Below, in pieces: positions 45,500 to 57,055 of a stretch of 64,000 bases of DNA. The notes below the pieces were generated by a model. That model saw only the letters and a list, made by a program, of their open reading frames with translations, was not told the DNA's origin and made no database searches. Position numbers and translations under genes: made by a program. Numbering within the stretch: the stretch's first letter is position 1; each line of letters starts with the position of its first letter. The DNA is from Coenobita brevimanus (lineage: Eukaryota > Arthropoda > Malacostraca > Decapoda > Coenobitidae), in NCBI GenBank assembly GCA_032717465.1, contig CM064665.1:24948588-25012587 (forward strand). Reading direction: 5' to 3'.

Positions 45500-47587
45500 G
45501 GCAGTACCGGCGGCAAGAAAATCACAAATGAAATCTGTGTAGCATGTGATGTGGTGCGTGGGCTAAAGAGAAAACGAACGGGAGAGCAAGGAACAGCATG
45601 GTGGAATGAACAGGTGAGACAGGCTGTGGCACAAAAGAAGAAAGCATATAGTGTGTGGATGGGAAACAGGAGCGTGCAGGAAGTTGTAAGTAGAAAGAGT
45701 TATATGTAGAGGGGGAAGAAGAAGTGAAAAAGTTAGTATGAGAGAGTAAGAAGAGAGCGGATGAGGAATTTGGAAGGAATTTGAGTGTAAAGCGGAGGAA
45801 TTATAAGGAAATGTTCTAGAAAGAGGTAAAGAAAGTTAGACAGGGTGATAAGTTAGTCCAGGAGAGAAAAATAAAATTGGTATATTGCTATTGGAGAAGC
45901 ATGAAAAAGTGAGCAGATAGAGAGAACACTTTAAGGAATTGTTGAACACAGAAAATGAAAGTAATGCCAGTACAAGCGGCTGGGGAATGGCTGGGAGAAG
46001 GAGGGATGTGAGAAGAGAGGAAGAAATCAGTTGGATGGAAGTTGTGGATGCAATGAAGAAAGTCAAAATAGAGAAAGTCCCAGGAATTGATGTAGTGTGT
46101 GGTGAAATGCTGAAGCATGGGGGAGAGATAGTAGCAGAATGGATATGGAAGATATGCAGATTGGCCTGGTAGGAAGGAAGAGTCCCGGAGGATTGGAAGT
46201 CAGGTAAAATTATTCCCCTGAACAAAGGAAAAGGGGAAAAAGAAGTGTGTGGTAATCTAGGGGTATTTGTCTTCTTAGTACAATAGGAAAAGTATTTGGT
46301 AGGATACATACTGACCTAGTTAGGGGAATAACAGAGGACTTGGAGAAGAACAAGAAGGCATTAGGAAGGGAAGAGGTGGTGTAGATCAGATACTCATTCT
46401 TGGGTCTTTGGTGGAAAAGTTTCTAGAGAAGGGAAAGAAGTTGTATGAGGTCTTCATGGATTTGGAGAAAGAATATGACAGGGTGGATAGACAAGGAATA
46501 TGGAAAGTATTAAGGATATATGGAGTAAATGGGAAGTTGTTGGATGCCGTGAAGAATATGTACGAGGGTGCTAAGGCTGCAGTGCATGTGGATAGTAAAC
46601 TGAATGAATTTTTTTTGTCTGAATGTTGAACTGAGATAAGGATGAGTTATGTTCCCATGGTTGTTCAATCTGTACATGGGTGGAATTACAAAAGAGGTTA
46701 AAGGTAGAGTAGTGGATGCTGGAGCGACTCTAATAAGAAAGAGCAGTGCTTGGAAACTCCCTGTACTGTTGTTTGCAGATGGTACTCTATTGTTAAGTGA
46801 AGTCGAGGGAGAACTGGAAGGCTTGGTGAATGAGTTTGGGAGTGTGTGTAAGAAATGGAATCTGAAGGTGAATGTAGTGAATAGTAAAGTTATGGTGACT
46901 GAGAGAAATGAAGTCACTGATCGTATAGTGAGGCTGGATAAAGAGGAAATGGAAAATGTGAGTGCGGTTAAATACTCCGGTAGAGTGATGAGTAAGGATG
47001 GAAAAAGAGACGGTGAAGTGCATGAAAGGGTACAACAGGGAAGAAAGGTTGCTGGTTCCTTGAAAACAGTACTAAGGAACAGGGAAGTGAGCATGGAAGA
47101 AAAGAAGTCATTGCATGACTACTGTGATAACAACTCTAATGTATGGAAGTGAAGCTTGGACCTTGTTGGATGGACACAAGTCATGAGTAAGAGCAGTGGA
47201 AATGAGTATTTTGAGAGGAGCATGTGGAATTACATGGAGAGACAGACTGACAAATAAGGAAGTGAAGGAGCGTTGTGGTGTGGATGTGGATGTGATAGAA
47301 AGCATTAGGAGAAATACACTGAGGTGGTTTGGCCATGTGGAGAGGATGGAGAGCAAGAGACTAATGAGGAGAGTGTATGTGAGAGAGGTGGAGGCGGGGA
47401 GAGGGAAATAGGGGCCGAGGATAAGATGGAGGGATGGAATGGAGAGGTATATGAGAGAGGGGTGTTGAGCTGGGAGCTGGGTAGTGATGTGGCATTGGAC
47501 AGGGTGACATGGAGGCGATTTGATTGTAGCCATCCATTACGGGAATGAGGCGTCTGGTAATAGATAAATAGATAGATAGATCGATAG
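45500..47587 (+). pseudogene. LINE family B copy (linker to 3' end), degraded
   Basis: About 2.1 kb without the endonuclease. In order: linker with GTAWWNEQVRQAVAQKKKAY (45.6 kb); RT start IEKVPGIDVVCGEMLKHGG (46.1 kb); PLNKGKGEK; VFMDLEKEYDRVDRQG (46.45 kb, motif A); MFPWLFNLYMGGI (motif B); LLFADGTLLL (46772-46783, motif C with the second Asp changed to Gly); LKVNVVNSKVM; C-terminal NTLRWFGHVERMESKRLM and GDVEAI-type end. It ends in ATAGATAAATAGATAGATAG at 47561-47582. At least six frame breaks occur. The Asp-to-Gly change would abolish catalysis even without them. Confidence 0.93.
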
Positions 47588-48003
47588 TATTATTATGAAA
47601 GTGAAGCTTGGACCATGTTCGAAGGGCACAAATCAAGGGTGAGAGAAGTGGAAATCAGTTATTTGAGAGGAGCATGTGGAGTTACATGGAGAGATAGACT
47701 GACTATTGGAGAAGTGAAAAGCGCTGTGGTGTGGATGTGGATGTGACAGAAAGCTTTAGGAGAAGAGGATGGAGAACGAGAGACTAACGAGGAGAGTGTA
47801 TGGGAGCGAAGTGGAATGGGGGAGAGGGAGGGGGAGGCCAAGGATGAGATGGAGGGGTGGAGTGGAGACTTACATGAGAGAGGGGATGTGTGAGCTGGGA
47901 GCAGGGCAGTGAAATGGCGTTGGACAGGGCGACATGGAGGCAAATTGTTTGTGGCCACCCCTTACGGGATTGAGGCACCTGGCAATAGATGGGTAGATAG
48001 ACA
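47588..48003 (+). mobile_element. LINE family B 3' end inserted at another B tail
   Basis: Starts at ATGAAAGTGAAGCTTGGACC, immediately after the GATA tail of the preceding copy, and runs through the C-terminal region to GGGATTGAGGCACCTGGCAATAGATGGGTAGATAGAC. It repeats about 410 bp already present in the previous copy at about 47144-47587. It is 5'-truncated, as is usual for LINE insertions, so the two 3' ends are stacked head-to-tail. Confidence 0.9.
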
Positions 48004-49361
48004 ATATCTATTTCATCGTTATTGTTTGCACAACACAAAAAAAATTAAATTGAGGTAATGTGTTACAGCTGATTATAGAATGTATAGACCAGGGGCCATG
48101 GGGTGGTAATGATCTAGTTTGTTTTCCAGTCATAATGACATCCGTAATAAACCCGGAAACATAATTACGTGGGAAGAAAATGTGGACTGAGGCATAATAC
48201 CCGGCATTAACATACAAAGTGGCTCCTCTGTACTTCCATGCATTTGGCCTGAATTTTTTGGGGTGCCATGAAATTTAAATGAAATGGCAGGGAGGAGGGG
48301 AGTAAGGAGCACATCACATGCCGTTTCCTTAACACCAGCACTGCCCGAGGTCTTATGTACGCTAAGTAATATGGAAGCCTGGAGAGTCAAGGGTATAGCA
48401 GTAACGAAAGCAAAACTTATGCAGTCCAGATCATTAGGCCGTAGAAGATCGCTTAAAGATCCTGGCAGCATTTTCATGACATGAAAACCTCCAGCCATTT
48501 TGTGGATCCGAATCACAGTGCGAGAGCTCTCTCTGTCCTACAACTGCTCACTGCCACCAACCATGCCACCTCAGCGGCAGCAAGAGTAAAGTATAGAAAA
48601 CGTCTCAGCATTGTGATGTTTAATGGAGATGGTTTCTCATCTGTTCACTGGTACAAGTCTTCCCAGAGCTTATTAAAGTCGGCTGTCGGTAGCAAATATT
48701 ACACAAAAAGACATAATCGTACTGAAAGGGTTAAATGAAATATTTCTAGGCTCCTCACTGCGAAAAGTGTGCCCTGATGTCAATATAATCATATTGAATG
48801 GTTTCATCATCAAGCAGGTACATCGACGCTAAAGTGTGTAGTTTTGTTGGTAGTTGGCCGATACAGAATTTTGTGCAGCAGCCTGATAATTACAGTCCAA
48901 TTAGAAGATATCATACTGAGAGTGTTTGCTGTCCAGCAAGTTTATCCTAGTTGTTGTGCCTTATTTTACCTGTGCAATTAATGTAGTGGGGGGAACAGGA
49001 CAGTGCTGAGTCAGGGCCATCTCCATACAGGGCCGAAGCACTCTGCTTGTCGTTTCGCTGGTGGTGCTAGGCTGTCGGCCTCTGATTGTGACGTCATCAG
49101 ACTTACGCTCCGGCCCTGTGTAATGATGGCCCTGCTGTGTACAGCAGCTTGGCAACCCAGTCAGCACGGACCGGAGACCTCTTACCAACACAAGACTTAG
49201 TGCGGACCGGAGACTACTTACTAGTACAAAAACTTAGTTCTTGGCACACAACCGCAAGGCTACTGCCTGGTTTTGTAACTACTGTGAAAGTTATTTTTGG
49301 TATAATCAAGTGTTTTGAAACTTTCCCTCTTTTTGTTTTAGTGTATTTTCATTCATTCGTA
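48004..49361. other. Unassigned DNA
   Basis: No gene recognised. TGACGTCA, a perfect CRE-type palindrome, is at 49089-49096. A 37-bp direct repeat (CGGACCGGAGAC) at 49170-49238 is listed separately. Confidence 0.4.
49165..49240 (+). repeat. Two-unit 37-bp direct repeat
   Basis: CGGACCGGAGAC...CTTAC...ACAA..ACTTAGT occurs twice in tandem, at about 49168 and 49203. Confidence 0.7.
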
Positions 49362-50540
49362 GATCTTTAGTGGAAAAGTGTCTAGAGAAGGGATAGAAGT
49401 TGTATGCGGCCTTCATGGACTTGGAGAAAGTGAATGACAGGGTGGATAGACAAGGATTGTGGAAAGTATTAAGAAAATATGGAGTAGTTGGGAAGTTGTT
49501 GAATGCTGTGAAGAGTATGTATGACGAAATTAAGGCTCCAGTGCGTGTGGATAGTGAACTGAGTGAGTTATTCTATTTGAAGGTTGGGTTGAAACAGGGA
49601 TGTGTCATGTTTCCATGGTTGTTTAGCCTGTATGTGGATGGGGTTATAAAAGAGATACAAGGTAGGGTAGTGGATGTTGGAGTGGCCCTAATGAGGGAGG
49701 GCAGTTTTTTGGAAACTTCCTGTACTGGTGTTTGCAGATGATACTCTATTGTTAAGTGAAGACGAAGGGGAGCTTCAAGGCTTAGTGGATGAGTTTGCGA
49801 CAGTGTGTAAGAAACGGAATTTAAAGGTGACTGTAGGGACGAGTAAAGTTATAGTCTTCGAGAGAGGTGAAGCCAGTGAATGTACAGTAAGATTGGATGA
49901 TGAAGAAATGGAAAATATGAGTACGTTTAAGTACTTGGATAGTATGATGAGTAAGGATGGAAATTTGAAGGGTGAAGTGCTTGAAAGGGTACAACAAGGA
50001 AGAAAGGTCGCTGGTTCCTTGGAGGCAGTGATAAGAAACCGAGAAGTGAGCATGGAAGTAAAAAAGTTATTACATGACAGTATTGTGATATCAACTCTGA
50101 CGTATGGAAGTGAAGCTTGGACGTTGTTGGAGGGACAGAAGTCAAGAGTGAGAGCAGTGGAAATGAGTTATTTGAGAGGAGCATGAAGAGTCACATGGAG
50201 AGACAGATTGACAAATGAGGAGGTGAAGGAGCGTTGTGGTGTGGATGTGGATGTGATAGGAAGCATTAGGAGGAACACACTGAGGTGATTTGGCCATGTG
50301 GAGAGGATGAAAAGTGGGAGACTAATGAGAAGAGTGTATGTGAGTAAGGTGGAGGAGCAGAGAGGGAGGGGAAGGCCAAGGATGAGATGGAGGGATGGAG
50401 TGGAGAGGTATATGAGAGAGGGGGGGGGGTGAATTGGGAGCAGGGCAGTGAAATGGCAGGGTACAGGGTGACGTGGAGGCGATTTATTTGTGGCCACCCC
50501 GTATATGGGATTAAGGCGTCTGGCAACAGATAGATAGTAC
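49362..50540 (+). pseudogene. LINE family B copy, best-preserved RT
   Basis: 5'-truncated in front of RT motif A. Frame 49400-49741: AFMDLEKVNDRVDRQG (motif A), LKQGCVMFPWLFSLYVDGV (motif B). One frameshift at about 49715-49730, then 49728-50186: FADDTLLLSE (motif C at 49731-49742, both Asp intact), LKVTVGTSKVIV, FKYLDSMMSKDG and TLTYGSEAWTLLEG. After a stop at 50184 comes the C-terminal domain (NEEVKERCGVDVDVI, GHVERMKSGRLM, GRGRPRMRWRDGVERYM) with one more stop, the terminal GATTAAGGCGTCTGGC and an ACAGATAGATAG tail. Only a few lesions, so it is younger than the 45.5-kb copy. Confidence 0.94.
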
Positions 50541-50769
50541 TTTCTGAAAAGGATTCTCACATTATACAACTGCTCCGTGATAGAAAAATCGTTCAGATCT
50601 TACTCAGTTCTGATATGCATTGTTTGTGTTGATAAAGTATTCAATATTCCTTCGCAGGCATTATTTTGTGTGTGTGTTTTTTTTAATTCTAACAACGTAA
50701 ATTTAATCAACGTTGGGTTATCCACACCAGTCGGTTAAGACTGGCAGAAGAAGTTACTAATATAACTGT

Positions 50770-50960
50770 AAACAAAGGCAATGCTATGCCATCAAGATGG
50801 TTCACTGTGCATGTAGATGGAGTACTGAGAGAGGTGAAAGTAATAACATTTTGAGGCGCCAGTGGTTCTGAAGAAAGGAGGTAATGAGTGGTAGGAGTGG
50901 CTGTGTTACTGTGAATGATGCATTGTCATGATGTGATAAAGAATGGCGTTATAGTGTCTC
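50770..50960 (+). pseudogene. Weak RT motif B remnant
   Basis: MPSRWFTVHVDGVLREVKV at about 50788-50845 resembles MSPWLFNIYMDGVVREVNA of family A. Downstream there is nothing clear. This is a very decayed LINE scrap. Confidence 0.4.
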
Positions 50961-51559
50961 GTGGAGGAATGTCGTAATTGGTATGAAAGGCAACCTGGAA
51001 TAATAAAAGGGCTTGAGGAGAAAGGGATGGTCTTTATAAAGTGCACGTGAATGTACAATGTACCCTCGCGAGTCACTGTTTCTGTTCACCTAGTTTGTGT
51101 CGGCTGAATTCCTTCAAGCCGATGACATATTCTATATGTTATTCTCACTACCTCCGGATGATTTATTTACTTTTACGTAGACTTTCGGACCTGGAGAATC
51201 AAGAGCAACCTTTATTAATCCCTTCATTACCAGGAGACTCTTTTTAGTTGAGTGAAAGCGTCTGGTTGTAGCAGGAACAAAATGTAAAAACGTCCAAGAA
51301 GGGATGAAATTGATTTGATATAAAATGCATCATCGCAATGAAACGGTTAATGCCTCAGGTAAACTTCGGATGCTATGCAAGCCTCCGTCCCAGTTTATAA
51401 TACACAGCGCCTATACTGTGTGTCCTGGAATATGCCAGTAAACACGGAACAACATGAAAAATGCAATGTAGACATTCGAGAAGTCTTTACAGATAAAGTT
51501 TTATCAATGTCAGTAGTTTCCCAAGGTGACATTGGTTACACCCTGCCTGTCACTCACAT
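50961..51559. other. Unassigned DNA
   Basis: No gene. The motif AATGAAGGGATTAA occurs on the minus strand near 51214. Confidence 0.4.
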
Positions 51560-52010
51560 GCTTGAGCCCCACCTCCCCTCTCTGTTTTCCCTGTTGGCTA
51601 CCCCCTCGCTTCCATCAAACCCGTCTCCACTCACCCTGTAGCTATCCCATTTTTGTCCCTCTTTTCCTCAGCCTCTCCTTTGTTTCTGCGCCACTCTATC
51701 TCCCCAGCCTTTCCCTGTTATACCTTCCTCTCAAATGTCACTTTTATTCCCCTTTCCTCCTCCTCCTCCATCTTTCTTTTTTTTTTTTTTTTTTCTTGGC
51801 GTGCTCCCCTCCCCTAGTATTTCTCGCTTTGCTTTCACCCTCCCTTCCTCTTTCTCTTTTTCTCCACACCAAGCACCTCTCCATCTTAGCTACCTGCCCC
51901 TCCCCTCCTCTAGTCTCCCCCATTTTTCTTTCATCAGTTCCCTTTTCTCTCCCCTGCCTTTCACCGCCTCTGTACCACTCGCCTATTCAATAACCCTTCC
52001 TATTTTTACA
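51560..52010. repeat. Pyrimidine-rich tract
   Basis: About 450 bp with C and T dominating the plus strand, including an 18-bp T-run at 51777. The 155- and 122-codon frames rich in Leu, Ser, Pro and Phe are compositional. Confidence 0.8.
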
Positions 52011-52616
52011 CAGTTTTTCATGCTTTTTTGTTTCCTTAACTTCAGTTTTGTATTAATTGCTTGGCGTCTGACTGTCTCAACGCTGTTCTATTCTGCTTGT
52101 TAATTCTTTCAGTATGAGTAGCCTACTTTTTCTTTATCCTTTCTACAGTACCACAGAACAATTATATTCAGTTTAGACAACAATACATATTCAAAGGAAC
52201 TGTGGTGAAAAATCTTGTACATCATAGTTATCACAGAAGAGATTAATTTCTGTGCAACCAGAAATGAGATAATTTATATTTGAATTGATACTGGACTGGA
52301 ATAGCTTTGGAGTTGCATAAATAGGACATTAATTAGAAGTGAAGAGTAAAAGAAATTATACAGCTAAACTGAGCTGAAAATAAGGCAATATACTGATGTT
52401 ATATTACAGCATAATGTATGTGTGGTAGGCACTATTGGAAAGCCTTTTTTGTTCAGCTCATACAAACCAAACATACCAATAAATAATATACTGTTGTATG
52501 CAAAACACTGTTTTACTGTCTCAAGGCAGGGACTTGCAATCTTCGTAGGTTAGCTATGTGTATGCCTGGCAAGAGTTTTATGACAGCCTAAAAGTTGCCC
52601 TGGTATTTGTGGTTAA
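52011..52616. other. Unassigned DNA
   Basis: Nothing recognised. Confidence 0.4.
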
Positions 52617-52726
52617 TTTTTTTTTTTTTTTTTTTTTTTTTATGCGAGGAAGAAGGAACCAAAGGCCATGAGCCCGAAGTAACAGTTCCCTCCAAGAGAA
52701 AAACAAAATACAATATAGAGCCAAAT

Positions 52727-53929
52727 TCAAGATCCAATCATTTTGAGATGCCTGGACACACTGCGTTTGAAAGACTGGAGATCATAGGCAGCAGGAAATA
52801 CAGACAGAGGGAGACAGTTCCAGAGCTGACCTGTTGCATAAATGAAAGACTGGGAGTAACGGTTAACTCTTGCATTAGAGAGTTGGACAGAAAAAGGATG
52901 AGAGTTTGCTGCCAGTCGGGTGCTACGCGCCCGTCGTAGAGGTGGAGGAATGCAAGCAGACAGTTCAGAGGAGCAGTGATCATTAAAGTAGCGATAGAAA
53001 AGAGATAAAGATGCAACAGTGCGGCGAAGAGACAGAGGTTGAAGGGAGTCAGTAAGAGGAGAGTTAATGAGACGAAAAGCCTTTGACTCCACCCTATTGA
53101 GAAGAGCTGTATGTGGGGAGCCTCCCCACACATGAGAGTTGTACTCCACACAGGGGCGGATAAAACCCCTGTATAGAGTCAACAATTGTGTAGGGGGAAA
53201 GAAAGAGCGGAGTCGGCTTAGCACACCCAATCTCTTGGAAGCAGATTTTACAAGAGATGTAATATGATCTTTCCAAGATAAGTCCCGAGTAAATGAAACC
53301 CCAAGCATGTTCAAGGATGATGCAGGATTAAGCTGAATATTATTAAACATTAGTGGGTATACCTGTGGAAGATTTTGTCGGGTTGATAGGTGTAAGAACT
53401 GAGTCTTAGATGCATTAAAGACAACCATATTATTTTTACCCCAGTCAAAGATACGAGCCAAATCAGACATTAGGTGTGCCATAGCCTCATCCCTTGCTTG
53501 TTGAAGTAACTGTTGAGATGGGCGTTGCGGGAACCGAATGGAAAGGTGAAGGGTGGAGTCGTCAGCGTATGAGTGGATAGGGTTAGATGTACAGCTTGGA
53601 AGATCATTGATGAATAAAAGGAAGAGAGTTGGTGATAGGACAGAGCCCTGAGGGACACCACTGTTGATAGATCTAGGAGAAGAACGATGGCCGTCTACAA
53701 CAGCGGCTATAGAACGACCAGAAAGGAAGCTTGCGATAAAGGCACAGATAGAAGGATAGAAACCGTAGGAGGGCAGTTTGGAAATTAAAGATTTATGCCA
53801 GACTCGATCGAAAGCCTTAGAGATGTCAAGTGCAATGGCAAAGCTTTCGCCAAAGTCCCGAAAGGAGGATGACCAGGAGTCTGAAAGGTAGGAGAAGATC
53901 GCCAGTGGAGCGTCCCTGACGGAACCCAT
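52727..53929 (-). pseudogene. Family D RT, catalytic half and C-terminus
   Basis: 400 open codons. ALDISKAFDRVWH (34-45) is motif A; SGVPQGSVLSPTLFLLFINDL (90-110) is motif B; YADDSTL (121-127) is the catalytic motif C; FNASKTQFLHLS is motif D and LNMLGVSF motif E. The thumb and C-terminal part follow with LLTLYRGFIRPCVEYNSHVWGG, VESKAFRLI and WNCLPLSVFPAAYDLQSFKRSVSRHL. All catalytic residues are present and no stop interrupts the frame. The original ORF is split from its N-terminal half by a single frameshift, so this is one of the youngest LINE copies here. Confidence 0.95.
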
Positions 53930-54347
53930 ACTGACGATCGGAAAGAAGGTTGTGATAGGAAAGATGCCTTAAAATTTTTCTATTAAGAATTGACTCGAAA
54001 ACTTTTGAAATACAGGACGTTAAAGCAATTGGACGATAGTTAGAGGGTTGGGAGTGGTCACCCTTCTTTGGGACTGGCTGAATGAGAGCAAACTTCCAGC
54101 AAGAAGGAAAGGTATAAGTTGACAGACAAAGGCGAAAGAGTTTGCCTAGGCAGGGTGTAAGCACAGAAGCACAGTTCTTGAGAACAACAGGAGGGACCCC
54201 ATCAGGCCCATATGCCTTGTTAGTACTGAGGCCAGTGATGGCAGAAAATACATCAACTGAAGAAATTTTAATGTCAGCCATGAGGAAGTCAGATAAGATG
54301 TGAAAGGAGGGTCTGTTCAGTTCACGTATGAGGAAAAGAATCCACAC
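53826..54347 (-). pseudogene. Family D RT, N-terminal half
   Basis: 173 codons: TNKAYGPDGVPPVVLKNC, FPSCWKFALIQPVPKKGD, SNYRPIALTSCISKVFE and YGFRQGRSTGDLL, the RT motifs 0 to 2a in order. After GDLL the correct frame shifts by one near 53895 and continues in the next entry. No internal stop. Its methionine is internal to the original protein, as the 5' end is missing. Confidence 0.92.
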
Positions 54348-54350
54348 TGC

Positions 54351-55253
54351 AGTAGCATACTTACAGTACTGGAGAGGTAATGGGTTTCCTTCTATTGAAA
54401 TCTTACAGTCAGTGCTCTTGTAGCAGGGTTATAAAGTTGGTCTGGACTTGAAGGGTCCCAGAGAATCCACGGAAACATGATTTAGGATCCTAACTCTGCA
54501 ATAATGTTGATTCGAGAACATACTGACTCTGGAAATTAATTTCTTACGAGTGTAAGAAAAGATCCAAAAACATGCAAGGGTAAGGCTCAAAAGCAGAATT
54601 ATCAAAAAGTGTACAATGAAGTGTATTTGTATAGAGTCACGGCCAGTGCAAGTCCGTGATTCCGAACTAATGAATCGACAGAATTCTGTCTCCTTTGGTT
54701 TTTATTGGTTAGCAAGATTATTTTAGACTTCAACGCATTATTAAGACAGTGTAAATGAACAACTGAACAGGAATGTACAGTATGCCACTAGGGTGCTTCC
54801 TCCACACCATTATATTATACGTTAGTTAAATGCTTTTTTTTTTTTTTTTTTTCTTAACTAGGGGGTTTACATAAAGCTCTCATCAATCTTGTCATTACTA
54901 GGGATTCATTTAACCTCAATAAAATCGGCTGACAGCAGCAAGAACAAACTTATAATGTCACTCATGGTTTATTAACCAATTCCAGCCACCTTCCGACTAT
55001 TTCACCGTGCTGAAAGTTAGCGCAGGTGCCTGGGAGTGTCAATACTGGTGCCATTAATGCTTTCATATTCGGTATTATTCTAGAATCTTACTTAAGGTAA
55101 CAACTAACACTTTAATTCGACCGAGAGTGTCATAGAAACCTAAGACTTTACGAGATGTAGCGAAAGTGTAATAAATCTTACAGACAGGATATGTATGCAT
55201 AGATTATGACGCTGAAAACACTGTAAGAACATCAACCTTATAAACATACTGGC
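54351..55253. other. Unassigned DNA
   Basis: A T-run lies at 54834-54852. No gene or repeat boundary recognised. Confidence 0.4.
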
Positions 55254-56118
55254 TCAGGTACCCGGCGCTGCCGGGCAAAAACACTAACACTTCTGGTCAG
55301 CTCACTTCTCCCACTCTTTTTGACCCGAACATTTCACTCTGTTCTTTATTACTCTTACTAATCTCGTCACTTCTCTCATCCTCTTTACGTATAACTCTTC
55401 TGTCTCTCAGCTTCCTCCACGCCCCTGTTTCTCATCCACTCACTATATGCTTTCTTGTTTTGGCCACAGCCTGTCTCACCTCTTCATTCCACCATGCTGT
55501 TCCCTGCACTCCCTTTCATCTTCTCTTTACCCGACTCTCCACCTCACATGCTGCACAGATTTCGTCTGCGAATATCTTGCACACACCTTCCACGCCCTCC
55601 AGGCGCACTACTGATCTTTTCATACCAAACAGTCGCTTATATCGATTTTATCGAGAATTTCTTCGATGAATTTAAAAAAAAAAAAAGTGCCTCAGCTCCG
55701 TGAGTCACCTTGAACTTTGCGGGGTCAACGATGGTAATGTTTTCCTTCCGGTCAACTCACTTCTCTCACTCTTTTTGACCCGAGCATATCACCCCGTTCT
55801 TTATTCGTCCCTCCTCCCATACTCTACCAAAAAAATAGCCAAGGTGCCCCCCTCAAAATAGCCAAGATCTTGGCCAAAAATAGCCAGATTTGGGCCATTT
55901 TAACCATATATTTAACCACCAGAGTGGTGACTCTTACTATTTTGCCCCCTCCCTCAAACCATCGGTCTTTTTGGTCTTAAAACCTTCCTTAGGTCATGAG
56001 GATTCCAAATATGTACTGTAGTTTAATGCCAGGTAAAATGAATATTGAGGGAGTAGTTCGTGAACAAGCAGACAGACAGAAAGTGCCATTTATATAGTAG
56101 ATGAAAAAAAAAAAAAAA
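55254..56118 (+). repeat. Element starting ACCCGGCGCTGCCGGG and ending in an A-run
   Basis: Begins with the palindromic ACCCGGCGCTGCCGGG and ends with GACAGACAGAAAGTGCC, ATTTATATAGTAGATG and an A-run. A stretch of about 65 bp (CACTTCTC.CACTCTTTTTGACCCG) occurs at both 55302 and 55755. LINE family B sequence lies between or overlaps these. I have an impression of similar GC-rich-start, GACA-end repeats in other invertebrate genomes but cannot name the class. Confidence 0.5.
55320..55640 (-). pseudogene. LINE family B linker fragment
   Basis: Minus strand: KFVCSMZ-like start, then GTAWWNEEVRQAV and KAYSEWMRNRGVEEA, matching the linker of the 45.5-kb copy (GTAWWNEQVRQAV, KAYSVWMGNR) with frame breaks. 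It is embedded in the CCCGGCG element. Confidence 0.75.
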
Positions 56119-56424
56119 AGTTTTTTTGGGAAATTCACTTGACAGGAATACTAACTTTGATATTTGTTTCATTTTAAATTGAGTCCGAGATACAGGCATG
56201 GTATACAAAAGAAACAAAAAGTGGTTGGTCCTGGCTGTCTGCGCTGTAACAACAACGATATATATTCTGTTGTGCTCCAGGCTGTTAGCACGGGTGGAAC
56301 TTGACTTTCATTTCAGTCAATAAATCTGACAGCGTAGGTGGTTAAGCGCCTTACCAACACACAGGAATATTGTCACAATACTCGCCAGGAGCACAAACAT
56401 CGTACAGTCTCTATCCACTATATA

Positions 56425-57055
56425 CTAAGGCGTCTTATTTCCGGAGAGAGCCCTGTCTTCCACCATCAGGTTGCCCTCGCTCCAACTCACATCATCCATC
56501 TTTATGTACCTGTCCACCCTGTCCCCACACCTCATCCTCGATCTCCCTCTCCCACTTCAGTTCCCTCACATACACCCTCATCAATCTTTTATGTCCTCCA
56601 ACCTCCCCCATATAGCCAAATCACTTCAGGGTACAGCATTTCTAACAAATTTCATTGCATCTGCATCAACACAAAACGCTCTAGAACTTTCACATCAGAT
56701 TGCACTCAAACTTCCTCATACTGTATGCCTGTCTCTCCATGTAATTATACACACTTCTCAGATAACTTCTTTCTACTCCACTAACTCTCGATTTGTGTCC
56801 TTCTAACACAGCCCAGCATTGAGTTCCATATGTGAGAGTGGGGATTACAGTACAGTAGTGCAATGGCTTTTTTATAACCGTTCTCACCTCTGTATTCCTT
56901 GTCATAACCTCAGAATATTTGCTGTCTTCCTTCAATGGTATACTACTTACCTTTATTCACCACCTATTTTCCCATCGTTGTTCATCGCACAATCTAATTG
57001 TTTAAAGGCACTCACGGTATCATTTTCCTGACCCTTCAGCCTCGTCAGTGAGACA
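56425..57055 (-). pseudogene. LINE family B 3' fragment, old
   Basis: Minus-strand remnants: VSAFKQLDCAMNNDGK (motif E region) near 57010; then NTEVRTVIKKPLHYCTVIPTLTYGTQCWAVLEGHKSRVSGVE near 56.85 kb, matching NREVSMEVKKLLHDSIVISTLTYGSEAW of the 49.4-kb copy; then the C-terminal region, badly frame-broken. More diverged than the other B copies and without a clear tail. Confidence 0.8.

Larger units (their letters stand above)
52617..54350 (-). mobile_element. LINE family D (jockey/CR1-like), 5'-truncated with poly-A tail
   Basis: Minus-strand non-LTR element of 1.73 kb: RT domain, short 3' untranslated region and a poly-A tail (T-run at 52617-52640). The endonuclease and any first ORF are missing through 5' truncation at about 54350. 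The FINDL / YADDSTL RT type and the poly-A tail set it apart from families A, B, C and E. A fragment of the same family lies at 13.64-14.11 kb. Confidence 0.95.

Noticed and set aside
49089..49096. CRE-type site TGACGTCA as a promoter element
   Set aside because: The 8-mer is perfect, but no gene or start site is nearby, so a regulatory role is unsupported.
51526..52103. Overlapping 155- and 122-codon plus-strand frames
   Set aside because: Both lie in the pyrimidine-rich block and consist of Leu, Ser, Pro and Phe with no motif.
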